From Streptomyces sp. NBC_00775 (GTDB lineage Bacteria > Actinomycetota > Actinomycetes > Streptomycetales > Streptomycetaceae), in contig NZ_CP108938.1 of assembly GCF_036347135.1 (NCBI RefSeq), positions 9,238,001 to 9,302,000 on the forward strand: 64,000 nucleotides of DNA. The letters are read 5' to 3'. Both the position numbers and the translations under genes were made by a program. This document shows positions 25,202 through 33,537 of the stretch, in pieces. How positions within the stretch are numbered: position 1 is the stretch's first letter; each line of letters starts with the position of its first letter. The notes under the pieces were generated by a model. That model had not been told where the DNA came from and did not search any database. It saw only the letters and a list, made by a program, of their open reading frames with translations.

Positions 25202-26944
25202 GTGAACCAGAACTACTCCGTCCCCGCTGTCGCCCTGGTCGTCGTGGCGACCGTCCTGGTCGGCGCGTTCGGCCTGCGCATATCCCGGACCACCTCCGAC
25301 TTCTACGTCGCCTCGCGCACCGTGGGTCCCCGGCTCAACGCGGCCGCGATCAGCGGCGAATACCTCTCCGCCGCCTCCTTCCTGGGCATCGCGGGCCTCG
25401 TGCTGGTCCAGGGCCCCGACATGCTCTGGTATCCGGTCGGCTACACGGCCGGCTATCTCGTACTGCTCCTCTTCGTCGCGGCCCCGCTGCGTCGCTCCGG
25501 CGCGTACACGCTGCCCGACTTCGCGGAGGCGCGGCTCGGCTCCCAGGCGGTGCGACGCCTGGCCGGTGCCTTTGTCGTCGGCGTGGGCTGGCTGTATCTG
25601 CTGCCCCAACTGCAGGGCGCGGGGCTGACGTTGGCCGTGCTGACCGACGCACCCGACTGGTTCGGCGGAGTGCTGGTCGCGGTCGTCGTGGTCGCCACCG
25701 TCGCCGCGGGCGGCATGCGCAGCATCACCTTCGTCCAGGCCTTCCAGTACTGGCTCAAGCTCACCGCCCTGCTGGTCCCGGCCTTGTTCCTGGTCCTCGC
25801 CTGGCAGGCCCACGGCGCACCCCGCGACGCTTTCGACGAACCGGCGACCTTCCGCGAGCAGCGGGTCGTACGCGTCGACGACAGCCTCGACCTGAAGCTC
25901 TCACGACCGCTCGGCGTCACCGCCACGGGCAGCGTCGACGGACGGCGCTACGAGGACGAACGCGTCGAACTCCCCGCGGGCGTCCACCACATCGAGCGCG
26001 GCACCCGGCTCACCTTCACCAAGGGCGACCCGGTCCCGATGGCCGATCGCGGCACCAACGGCGGCATGTCGACCTCGCTGGCGGCCGGGCGCGAGGAACG
26101 CCCGCTGTACGCCACGTACGGACTGATCCTCGCCACCTTCCTCGGCACGATGGGACTGCCGCACGTGGTCGTCCGCTTCTACACCAGCCCGCACGGAGTC
26201 GCCGCCCGTCGCACCACGGTCGCCGTGCTCGGCCTGATCGGCGCCTTCTATCTCCTGCCGCCCCTCTATGGCGCGTTGGCCCGCCTGTACGCCCCCGAGC
26301 TCAGCCTCACCGGGGACGCGGACGCCGCCGTACTCCTGTTGCCCGACCGGATGATCGGCGGGCTCGGCGCGGATCTCCTGGGCGCGCTGGTGGCGGGCGG
26401 TGCCTTCGCGGCGTTCCTGTCGACCGCATCCGGGCTGACCATGGCGGTGGCGGGCGTACTCACCCAGGATGTGCTGCCCACGCGCGGAGTACGGCACTTC
26501 AGGCTCGGCACCGTGCTCGCGATGGCGGTGCCGCTGGCGGCGAGCGTCCTGGTGGGCGGACTGCCGGTCGCCGACGCGGTGGGGCTCGCGTTCGCCGTGT
26601 CCGCGTCCTCCTTCTGCCCCCTGCTGATGCTGGGTATCTGGTGGCGGCGGCTGACCCCGCCGGGCGCGGCCGCCGGGATGGTCGTCGGCGGCGGCTCGGC
26701 GCTGGTCGCGGTCGGCGCGACCATGGCGGGCTATCCGGGCTCGGGTTCACTGCACGCGCTGCTCGCCTGGCCCGCGCTGTGGTCGGTGCCGCTCGGCTTC
26801 GTGACGATGGTGCTGGTGTCGCTCGCCACTTCGGGGCGGGTTCCGGCCGGGACGGCCGCGATCCTGGCCCGGTTCCATCTGCCGGAGGAACTCTCCGACG
26901 GCCAGGTGCGCGCGGCCGTGAACGCGAAGGGGGCCGAGGCATGA
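25202..26944 (+). CDS. Sodium/solute symporter of the cation acetate (ActP/MctC) type
   Basis: A 580-residue transporter of the SSS family with about 13 membrane helices. Recognisable segments: SRTTSDFYVASRTVGPRLNA, ISGEYLSAASFLGIAGLV, YTLPDFAEARLGSQAVRRLA, and GTMGLPHVVVRFYTSP. Between helices near residues 205 and 300 it has an extramembrane insertion of about 90 residues rich in charged residues (EQRVVRVDDSLDLKLS...). It probably imports acetate, pyruvate or a related monocarboxylate with sodium or protons. GTG 25202 follows the DUF485 gene directly. Its stop begins a chain of ATGA overlaps leading to the sensor kinase. Confidence 0.9.
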   Translation: MNQNYSVPAVALVVVATVLVGAFGLRISRTTSDFYVASRTVGPRLNAAAISGEYLSAASFLGIAGLVLVQGPDMLWYPVGYTAGYLVLLLFVAAPLRRSGAYTLPDFAEARLGSQAVRRLAGAFVVGVGWLYLLPQLQGAGLTLAVLTDAPDWFGGVLVAVVVVATVAAGGMRSITFVQAFQYWLKLTALLVPALFLVLAWQAHGAPRDAFDEPATFREQRVVRVDDSLDLKLSRPLGVTATGSVDGRRYEDERVELPAGVHHIERGTRLTFTKGDPVPMADRGTNGGMSTSLAAGREERPLYATYGLILATFLGTMGLPHVVVRFYTSPHGVAARRTTVAVLGLIGAFYLLPPLYGALARLYAPELSLTGDADAAVLLLPDRMIGGLGADLLGALVAGGAFAAFLSTASGLTMAVAGVLTQDVLPTRGVRHFRLGTVLAMAVPLAASVLVGGLPVADAVGLAFAVSASSFCPLLMLGIWWRRLTPPGAAAGMVVGGGSALVAVGATMAGYPGSGSLHALLAWPALWSVPLGFVTMVLVSLATSGRVPAGTAAILARFHLPEELSDGQVRAAVNAKGAEA

Positions 26945-27029
26945 GGTGCCGGGTGAAGAGGTGCTGGGTGAACGAGGTCGAGAAGAGGGGCGAGGCGTGC
27001 GGCGCATCATGAACGAGGCCGGGGCATGA
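26941..27029 (+). other. Two coupled mini-ORFs between symporter and sensor kinase
   Basis: A 23-codon frame (26941-27012, product MRCRVKRCWVNEVEKRGEAC plus GAS) and a six-codon frame (27009-27029, MNEAGA) fill the gap. Each junction is an ATGA: symporter stop with first start, first stop with second start, and second stop with kinase start. Whether the peptides matter is unknown; the layout would let ribosomes pass from symporter to kinase by reinitiation. Confidence 0.4.
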
Positions 27030-28231
27030 GCGGATTCCTCGCCGGGCTCTGCGTCGCCGTACTCCCGCTGCTCGCCGCCGGGTTCTGGCTCGGCAGACGC
27101 ACCGCGCGGCCCCAGAGCCTCGGCGGACTCGGGACGCCCGTCGAGCATGCCACCTTCCAGACCCTGCACACCGCCTCGCTCGCCGCACCCCCGCTGCGCG
27201 CGGGCCTCACGGAGGAGACGGCGGGCCGGTCCGCGCGCCGGCTGCGCACCCTGCTCGGTACGGACGCGCTGTGCCTCACCGACCAGGAGACGGTCCTCGC
27301 CTGGGACGGCGTCGGGGCCCACCACCGCGCCGAGATCATGGAACGGCTCGGCGGCCCGCTGGAGACCGGCCGCGGCGAGGCCTTCCGGCTGACCTGCGAC
27401 GAACCCGACTGCCCGCTGCGCTGGGCCGTCGTCGCCCCGCTCACCGTCGACGAACGAGTGCACGGCGCACTCGTCGCCTGTGCGCCCCGCGAGTCCGCCG
27501 TCCTCGTACGGGCGACGGGCGAGGTCGCCCGCTGGGTCTCGGTCCAGCTGGAACTCGCCGACCTCGACCAGTCCCGTACGCGTCTGATCGAGGCCGAGAT
27601 CAAGGCACTGCGCGCCCAGATATCACCGCACTTCATCTTCAACTCGCTCGCGGTGATCGCCTCGTTCGTCCGCACCGACCCCGAGCGTGCCCGCGAACTA
27701 CTCCTGGAATTCGCCGACTTCACCCGCTACTCATTCCGCAGGCACGGCGACTTCACCACCCTCGCCGACGAACTCCACGCCATCGACCACTACTTGGCAC
27801 TGGTCAGGGCCCGCTTCGGGGAGCGCCTCTCGGTCACGCTGCAGATCGCGCCCGAGGTGCTGCCGGTCGCGCTGCCCTTCCTCTGCCTCCAGCCCCTCGT
27901 GGAGAACGCCGTCAAACACGGCCTGGAGGGCAAGACCGACAAGAGCCACATCAGCATCACCGCGCAGGACGCGGGTGCCGAGGCGCTGGTCGTCATCGAG
28001 GACAACGGCGCCGGAATGGACCCGGACCGGCTGCGCCGCATCCTGGCCGGAGAGGTCAGCCCCTCCGGAGGCATCGGGCTGTCCAACGTCGACGAACGTC
28101 TGCGCCAGGTCTACGGGGACGACCACGGCCTCGTCATCGAGACCGCGGTGGGCGCGGGAATGAAGATCACCGCCCGGCTGCCCAAGTACCAGCCGGGCGT
28201 GCACTCGGCGGGACGACTGCCCCGGGAGTGA
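27026..28231 (+). CDS. LytS-type sensor histidine kinase
   Basis: A 401-residue kinase with one N-terminal membrane helix (FLAGLCVAVLPLLAAGFWLG), a GAF-like sensor region at about residues 65-180, and a His_kinase domain with His202 in IKALRAQISPHFIFNSLAVI. The ATPase has N-box LQPLVENAVKHGLEG, G1 VIEDNGAGMD and G2 GGIGLSNVDERLRQVYG. Unlike LytS proper it has only one membrane helix, so the signal is probably sensed in the cytoplasm or through contact with the co-encoded symporter. The expected partner is the LytTR regulator at 24072. Confidence 0.93.
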   Translation: MSGFLAGLCVAVLPLLAAGFWLGRRTARPQSLGGLGTPVEHATFQTLHTASLAAPPLRAGLTEETAGRSARRLRTLLGTDALCLTDQETVLAWDGVGAHHRAEIMERLGGPLETGRGEAFRLTCDEPDCPLRWAVVAPLTVDERVHGALVACAPRESAVLVRATGEVARWVSVQLELADLDQSRTRLIEAEIKALRAQISPHFIFNSLAVIASFVRTDPERARELLLEFADFTRYSFRRHGDFTTLADELHAIDHYLALVRARFGERLSVTLQIAPEVLPVALPFLCLQPLVENAVKHGLEGKTDKSHISITAQDAGAEALVVIEDNGAGMDPDRLRRILAGEVSPSGGIGLSNVDERLRQVYGDDHGLVIETAVGAGMKITARLPKYQPGVHSAGRLPRE

Positions 28232-28244
28232 CCCCTGCGCGCCC

Positions 28245-28403
28245 TTACGTACTGCGCGACGCCACCATCCCCAGCGTGATCAGGCCGAGTACGACCCAGC
28301 CGAACCACAGCCAGCCATTGCTGCCGAGCGCCACCGTGTAGGCCGTCACCATGACGAGCCCGCCCACGGTGATCACCCCCATCGTCTTCGTCGTACCGGG
28401 CAT
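28245..28403 (-). CDS. Small membrane protein
   Basis: A 52-residue protein, two short membrane helices (GVITVGGLVMVTAYTVAL and WLWFGWVVLGLITLGMVA) joined by GSNGW. ATG 28403 has GGAGGAGGG upstream. Convergent with the kinase gene, 14 bases between the stops. I know of no function. Confidence 0.7.
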   Translation of the reverse strand: MPGTTKTMGVITVGGLVMVTAYTVALGSNGWLWFGWVVLGLITLGMVASRST

Positions 28404-28496
28404 CGCAACACCCTCCTCCAGGCGGGTCCGCGACGCGGGCCGTGGCCTTGGGCCCATTTTCACCCGGAGGGAGGCGGTTCGCCAGGGCCGGGCGAC

Positions 28497-30608
28497 CTAC
28501 TCGTTCCCCTGCAACGGGCTCTTGTCCCTGTGTTCCAGACTGCAGACCACCAGGTAGTAGCCCTTGGCCCACAGACCTGTGCTGCGCAGGCCATGACTCC
28601 AGAAGACCGCGGAACTGCGCCCGAAATCCTCCGGCGGGGCGTCCGCCGCGCACTGGTCGTTCGCCTGGGCATCGGCGTCCTCGCCGGACGCGACGGTCTT
28701 GAGATGGGTGATCTGAATGACGAGCCCCACATGGTTCTTGTCGCAGGCGACCAGCTGGTAGTGCGTGTAGACGAGCGCGTCCCCGTCCTCATGGCCGAGG
28801 CAGTCGCCGCGCTGTATCTGGGTCGCGTCCTTGAACGTCATCCCGTAGGGGCGGAGTTTTCCGAGCGGGCCGTACATCGGGCCGTGCTTTCCGACCAGCA
28901 GGCACGCGACATTGCCGCCGGTGGCGTGGAAGGCCTGGCGGGTGGGCACGACCGCCATGCTGCGCACGTTCCACGCGAGCCTTTCAGCGGTCCCCTTCGT
29001 CAACTCCTCGCACCGGTCCGCTCCCTGGCGATCGGCGACCTCGAACGAGGGAGCCTTGTACAGGGCCATCACTTGCCCGTCGGGAACGGCGTTCCCGCAG
29101 CTGGGATCCAGCGTCAGACGCGGGACACCCGCCACGGAGCCGGGGGACGGGTCGCCCACGACGCAGTCGCCCTTCCGGAGAGGTTCGGAGAGTCCGACCG
29201 TGTCCCCGTACGGCAGGACGACCTTGTGCGCCATCGCGTACCAGACCCCGCCGGCCGTCAGCCCCAGCGCGAGGAGAACCGCCGCCAGGGCTTGCAGGAC
29301 ACGCGGGCGCTTGCGGCGGCGCCGGCCCGAGGGGCCGGTGACCGGGCCGGGCGGCGCTCCGTACCAGGGCGGGCCGAAGCCCGGTCCCGGCTGTGGCGTG
29401 CTCGGCGCCGACCGGCCGAGTTCCTGCCCCGGCCGCGGGGCGTACGCGCCGGGTGCCTGGGCGGTGGGGGCGTACGGGCCCGGTGCTTGGGCGGTGGGGG
29501 CGTACGGGCCCGGTGCTTGGGCCGTGGGCGTGTACGCGGCCGGTGTGGCGAGGCCTTGGTCCTGCGCGGGACCGCTGGAGCTCTGGTTCCGTGCGGGGCT
29601 GCCGGTGCTCTGGTTCTGTGCGGGGCCGCCGAAGCGTTCGTCCGGTGGAGCCATGCCCGGGCCCGAAGCCCCGTCGGACGTGACGAGCCTCGCCCAGGGC
29701 GGCTGCGAGCCCGTGTCGACCTGGGTCGGCGGATGCGGCTCGGGCGTGATGATCCGGGCCAGCGCCGCCGCCGCGTCCTCAGCGGAGATCCGCCGGGCGG
29801 GATCCTTGATCAGCAGCGCCTCGACGACCGGCCACAGCGCCCCGGCCCGCCGCGGCGGTGGCGCCTCCTCCAGGACCACGGCGGTGATCGCCGCGAGATC
29901 GGTGCCGCGGTCGAACGGCCCGAAGCCCTCCACACCGAAATAGAGGGTGCAGCCCAACGAGAACAGATCGGCCGCCGCCGTCGCCGGCCCGCCGGTGGTC
30001 CGCTCCGGCGCCAGATATCCGGCCGTGCCCACCAGGATGGACGTCCGGGTCCAGCGGGTCTCGGGGGAGTCCGGCTGGACGGAGATGCCGTAGTCGGTGA
30101 GCAGGATCCGGGCACCCGGCATGCCGGTGCGGTCCGGAGCGAGCAGGATGTTGGCGGGTTTGACGTCCCGGTGCATGATGCCGCGCTCATGCCCGGCGGT
30201 CAGGGCGTCAAGGACCGCGAGGCCCATACGGGCACATTCGGCGGGTGCCAGCGGACCGCGCCGGGCGAGCCAGTCGCGCAGATCCTCCGCGCCCGCCACG
30301 TACTCCATCACGATCCACGGCAGGCCCTCGTGTTCCAGGACGTCGTGCACGGTGACCACGTGCGGGTGCCCGCGCAGGACCGCCGCGTGCCGCGCCTCGG
30401 CACGGGCGCGCGCGATGCGGGACTCGTGCTCCTCACCACCGTCCGGCAGGTTGCGGAACCTGATCTCCTTGAGCGCGACATCGCAGTCGAGCCGCTGGTC
30501 GTGGGCGAGCCACACATGGCCCATCCCACCCGAGCCGACCTGGTCCAGCAGCCGATACCGGCCGGCGATGATCCGGCCCACTCCCGACTTCGGTGATCCT
30601 GGTGCCAT
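28497..30608 (-). CDS. Transmembrane serine/threonine protein kinase without PASTA repeats
   Basis: A 703-residue kinase. The N-terminal catalytic domain (about 15-290) has the glycine loop VGSGGMGHVWLA, Lys47 in VALKEIR, MHRDVKPAN with Asp148, and DYGIS with Asp172 in place of DFG. A Pro/Ala/Gln-rich juxtamembrane linker with three or four copies of a decapeptide close to YAPTAQAPGP follows. One membrane helix (about 437-460) leads to an external domain of about 240 residues with several cysteines, not the usual PASTA repeats. The lipoprotein gene upstream, 39 bases away on the same strand, does encode a PASTA module, so the two may form one sensory unit. Confidence 0.94.
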   Translation of the reverse strand: MAPGSPKSGVGRIIAGRYRLLDQVGSGGMGHVWLAHDQRLDCDVALKEIRFRNLPDGGEEHESRIARARAEARHAAVLRGHPHVVTVHDVLEHEGLPWIVMEYVAGAEDLRDWLARRGPLAPAECARMGLAVLDALTAGHERGIMHRDVKPANILLAPDRTGMPGARILLTDYGISVQPDSPETRWTRTSILVGTAGYLAPERTTGGPATAAADLFSLGCTLYFGVEGFGPFDRGTDLAAITAVVLEEAPPPRRAGALWPVVEALLIKDPARRISAEDAAAALARIITPEPHPPTQVDTGSQPPWARLVTSDGASGPGMAPPDERFGGPAQNQSTGSPARNQSSSGPAQDQGLATPAAYTPTAQAPGPYAPTAQAPGPYAPTAQAPGAYAPRPGQELGRSAPSTPQPGPGFGPPWYGAPPGPVTGPSGRRRRKRPRVLQALAAVLLALGLTAGGVWYAMAHKVVLPYGDTVGLSEPLRKGDCVVGDPSPGSVAGVPRLTLDPSCGNAVPDGQVMALYKAPSFEVADRQGADRCEELTKGTAERLAWNVRSMAVVPTRQAFHATGGNVACLLVGKHGPMYGPLGKLRPYGMTFKDATQIQRGDCLGHEDGDALVYTHYQLVACDKNHVGLVIQITHLKTVASGEDADAQANDQCAADAPPEDFGRSSAVFWSHGLRSTGLWAKGYYLVVCSLEHRDKSPLQGNE
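29440..29540. repeat. 30-bp in-frame tandem repeat in the kinase linker
   Basis: Three nearly identical 30-bp units containing GGTGCTTGGGCGGTGGGG encode the Pro/Ala-rich decapeptides before the membrane helix. Copy number is likely to vary between strains. Confidence 0.75.
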
Positions 30609-30647
30609 CCGGTTGCTCCCCGGGTTCTGCGCTGGTTCGTACGCGGA

Positions 30648-32246
30648 TCAGGACGTGCCTTCGGTGAGCCCACCGGAGTCGGTCGTACGGTGCACAGAGG
30701 TCGCGTAGACCACACCGGTCGCGGAGTCGCTGACACCGGGGTCGGCCGAAGCCGGGTCGCTGGAGGCCGGTGCGCCGCTGGCCGTCGGCTCCGTGGAGGT
30801 GGAGGCCGGGTCGGTCGACACGGACTCCGAGGGGGTGGCCGCCGCGCTCGTCGTGGTGTCGGGCGGGGAACCGCTCGACGCGGGCGGCAGGTCCGTCCCG
30901 CCGGACGGCGTCGGTGGCGTTGGCGGCGTCGTGTCGGGGCCGGTGCTGGATTCGCCCGGGCCGGTGGTGGTCTCGCCGGGGCCGGTGGTGGACTCGTCCG
31001 GGCCGGTGGTGGACTCGTCCGGGCCGGTGCTGGATTCGCCCGGGCCCGTGCTGGATTCGCCCGGGCCGGTGGTGGACTCGTCCGGCCCGGTGGTGGACTC
31101 GTCCGGGCCGGTGCTCGATTCGCCTGGACCCGTGCTCGACTCGTCCGGACCCGTGGTCACTGCACCGGAGTCCGGGGGAGTGCTCTGGCCGCCGCTCTCC
31201 TCGGACCGCACGAACAGCGTCACGGCCGCGCCCCACTCCAGCGTGCTGCCCTCGACGGGCTCGGAGGCGGTGACCTGGGCGTCGTCGGGCGGCAGGGAGG
31301 CGCCGTCGTACGTCATGGCGAGGCCCGCAGCAGCGAGTGCCTGGCTCGCCTCGGCGAACGTCTTCCGGGTGACCGTCGGAACGGCGTGTTCCGTGCGGGT
31401 GTCGAAGGACTGGTCGTCCTCACCCTCGGTGCCGAGTGGGCGGGCGATCCCGTGATCGGGGTTCTGGACGTCGACGAGCTGGAGCCGGTCGATGTCAGTA
31501 TTCCCGGGCGGCGGCTCGACGAGCACGATGTGATCCTGGTGATAGCCGGACCACTTCTTGTTTCCGTCCTTGAACTGCACCGAAGTCTTTTTGATGTTTC
31601 CCTTGAAGGGCCGCAGCGGATTACCGCACGAGCACTTCACGGCGGGCAGCCCCTGCTGGTCGACCAGAATCGCGATTCCGGCCTGTAGCAAGGAGTTGAA
31701 GGGGACCGCCTTGCCGTGCTTGTACTCGTGATTCGTCACGAGGGTGTCGTGGCGCAACACGACGGGTGTGAGTTGATCGATATAACCCGAGATTTCGCCC
31801 GGGTCGATGTGCAGCACTCGCGCCCATTCCTGTGCCTTGGCCGAGTTCTCGGGAGCGGTGAGGAACTTCTTCAGCTGCGCCACGACGCAGGTGCCGGGCT
31901 TCGTGGACCCGCCGAACTCACCGGTGGCGCCGCCCTCAGTGTCCCCACCTGTGCCGCCACCACCTGGGGTGTTCCCGCTTCCGGGCGTGCCCCCGTACAG
32001 CCCCGGGCTGTTGCTGGCCTGCACCCCGCCGGTCGCCCGTGCCTCGGGGAGGCGGGTGTCCTTGCCCAGCTTGCCGTCCTCCTTGAAGAAGGGATTGGCC
32101 TGCGAAATCCCCGAGGCCACGGCACGCACTACGAACAATTGATCGGATTTGCTGCACCCGCTGACTATCAGCACGGAAACCAGCAGTAGAGCGATCCTTC
32201 GGGCCGCCGAAATCCCAGCCCTTTGCATGGACGCATGAAATGTCAT
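30648..32246 (-). CDS. DUF6777-like lipoprotein with PASTA domain and repetitive tail
   Basis: A 532-residue exported lipoprotein. The signal peptide ends in lipobox LIVSGC at about residue 31. A glycine-rich spacer leads to a globular region (about 110-310) with CVVAQLKKFLTAPENSAKA and CSCGNPLRPF, resembling DUF6777. One PASTA-like domain follows (about 315-385, VPTVTRKTFAEASQALAAAG). The rest is a Ser/Thr/Pro-rich tail with ten copies of a heptad TGP(D/G)ES(S/T), probably wall-spanning or glycosylated. It is co-transcribed with the downstream kinase and could serve as its extracellular peptidoglycan or muropeptide sensor. ATG 32246 has GGGAG upstream. Confidence 0.86.
   Translation of the reverse strand: MTFHASMQRAGISAARRIALLLVSVLIVSGCSKSDQLFVVRAVASGISQANPFFKEDGKLGKDTRLPEARATGGVQASNSPGLYGGTPGSGNTPGGGGTGGDTEGGATGEFGGSTKPGTCVVAQLKKFLTAPENSAKAQEWARVLHIDPGEISGYIDQLTPVVLRHDTLVTNHEYKHGKAVPFNSLLQAGIAILVDQQGLPAVKCSCGNPLRPFKGNIKKTSVQFKDGNKKWSGYHQDHIVLVEPPPGNTDIDRLQLVDVQNPDHGIARPLGTEGEDDQSFDTRTEHAVPTVTRKTFAEASQALAAAGLAMTYDGASLPPDDAQVTASEPVEGSTLEWGAAVTLFVRSEESGGQSTPPDSGAVTTGPDESSTGPGESSTGPDESTTGPDESTTGPGESSTGPGESSTGPDESTTGPDESTTGPGETTTGPGESSTGPDTTPPTPPTPSGGTDLPPASSGSPPDTTTSAAATPSESVSTDPASTSTEPTASGAPASSDPASADPGVSDSATGVVYATSVHRTTDSGGLTEGTS
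30945..31160. repeat. 21-bp in-frame tandem repeat in the lipoprotein tail
   Basis: About ten tandem 21-bp units built on GGGCCGGTGGTGGACTCGTC encode the TGPDEST/TGPGESS heptads. The high identity between units points to recent expansion or slippage. Confidence 0.85.
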
Positions 32247-32405
32247 GACCGCTCCCCCTGCGGTTTCCCCCGTGGACCCCGCGCACCGGAGGACCGGACG
32301 CGGGGGCTTCACATTCCATGCTACTGAATGCCGACGGCTTTCACGCAAGGCGAATAGAAAAGTTAATTCAGCGACCGGAAGATGACCTGGCGGCCGAAAG
32401 GGAAT

Positions 32406-33359
32406 TCAGCGACCGCGTGCGTTGAGTGAGGCCAGATAGGCGTTGTACGCCTCGAGTTCCTTGTCGCCGTCGCGGTCCGCGGCCCGGTCCGAGCGCTTGG
32501 CCTGCCGCTGCTCGGAGCCGTACCACTGGAACAGCAGCGCGATCAGCACGAGGACGGAGGGGATCTCACTGAACGCCCAGGCGATGCCGCCCGCCGCGTT
32601 CTGGTCGGCGAGTGCGTCGATGCCGAGGGAGGCGGGCGGGTTCTTGTACGTGTTGATCATCGGCTCGGACGCCATCATCAACGCGATGCCGAAGAACGCG
32701 TGGAACGGCATGCCCGCGAACAGCTCCAGCATCCGCATCAGGTAGCCGGGTCGGTGCGGACCGGGGTCGACGCCCATGATCGGCCAGAAGAAGACCAGGC
32801 CGACGGCGAGGAAGTGGCACATCATCGCGATGTGTCCCGCCTTGGAGCCCATCAGGGAGTCGAAGATCGGCGAGAAGTACAGCCCGTACAGGCTCGCGAT
32901 GAACAGCGGGATGGTGAACGCGGGGTGCGTGATGATCCGCATGTACCGGCTGTGCAGGAACATCAGCAGCAGCTCACGAGGCCCCTTGCTGCCCCGCGTC
33001 GACGCGACCGGCAGGGCGCGCAGCGCCAGCGTGATCGGCGCCCCGAGCAGGATCAGGATCGGCGACAGCATGCTGATCACCATGTGCTGCACCATGTGGA
33101 CGCTGAACATGACCATGCCGTAGTCGTTCAGCTTCGTGCACATCACGAGCATCACGGTCAGCACGCCGATGACGAAGGCGGAGGTCCGGCCCCACGACCA
33201 CTTGTCGCCGCGCCGCGCGAGCCGCACGACCCCCCAGCCGTACAGGCCGAGCCCCACCAGGCAGGCGACGAGGAAGAACGGGTCCGCGGACCATTCGAGC
33301 CCCCGCCCCAGCGTGAACGGCGGCAGATCCATGGTCATGCCGTGCCCGCTGTGATCCAT
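32406..33359 (-). CDS. Cytochrome c oxidase assembly protein (CtaG-like)
   Basis: A 317-residue protein with seven or so membrane helices, of the caa3-type CtaG family, which helps deliver copper to cytochrome oxidase. It starts MDHSGHGMTMDLPPF, a Met/His-rich end suited to copper. It contains HMVQHMVISMLSPILILLGAP, ITHPAFTIPLFIASLYGLYF and HFLAVGLVFFWPIMGVDPGP, all conserved in the family. It stands alone, away from the cox genes, as is usual in Streptomyces. A dispersed palindromic repeat lies upstream. Confidence 0.92.
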   Translation of the reverse strand: MDHSGHGMTMDLPPFTLGRGLEWSADPFFLVACLVGLGLYGWGVVRLARRGDKWSWGRTSAFVIGVLTVMLVMCTKLNDYGMVMFSVHMVQHMVISMLSPILILLGAPITLALRALPVASTRGSKGPRELLLMFLHSRYMRIITHPAFTIPLFIASLYGLYFSPIFDSLMGSKAGHIAMMCHFLAVGLVFFWPIMGVDPGPHRPGYLMRMLELFAGMPFHAFFGIALMMASEPMINTYKNPPASLGIDALADQNAAGGIAWAFSEIPSVLVLIALLFQWYGSEQRQAKRSDRAADRDGDKELEAYNAYLASLNARGR

Positions 33360-33441
33360 CCGCCGGCTCCTGATTCGTACGGGTTGTGCTGTCTGTCCGA
33401 ACCAGAGTAGGACTGACCCCGGTCACACCTGTGACCGGGGT

Positions 33442-33533
33442 CAGTGAAGCGCCCCTTCGGGGGCGCGGGGCTGTGACATTGTGCGGCTCCGCCGCGTGGG
33501 CGCGACCAGCCACGACGAACCCGCAGTCGCCGA
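33442..33533. repeat. Dispersed Streptomyces palindromic repeat, copy 2 (long variant, inverted)
   Basis: Read on the minus strand it has TGCGGGTT, TGGCTGGTCGCGCCCACG, an inserted CGGCGGAGCCGCA hairpin, then CCCCGCGCCCCCGAAGGGGC. It is the same family as the copies near 1.88, 37.5 and 39.66 kb, with an extra inner hairpin. It fills the space between the pfkA stop and the ctaG-like start. Confidence 0.75.
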
Positions 33534-33537
33534 ACAG

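Noticed and set aside
28530..30596. A 688-codon open frame antisense to the Ser/Thr kinase
   Set aside because: Shadow of the kinase gene; low-complexity product, no own ribosome binding site or motifs.
29440..31160. Regular short repeats that might suggest a CRISPR array
   Set aside because: They are in-frame 30-bp and 21-bp tandem repeats without unique spacers, coding for Pro/Ala and Ser/Thr-rich protein segments; no cas genes are present.
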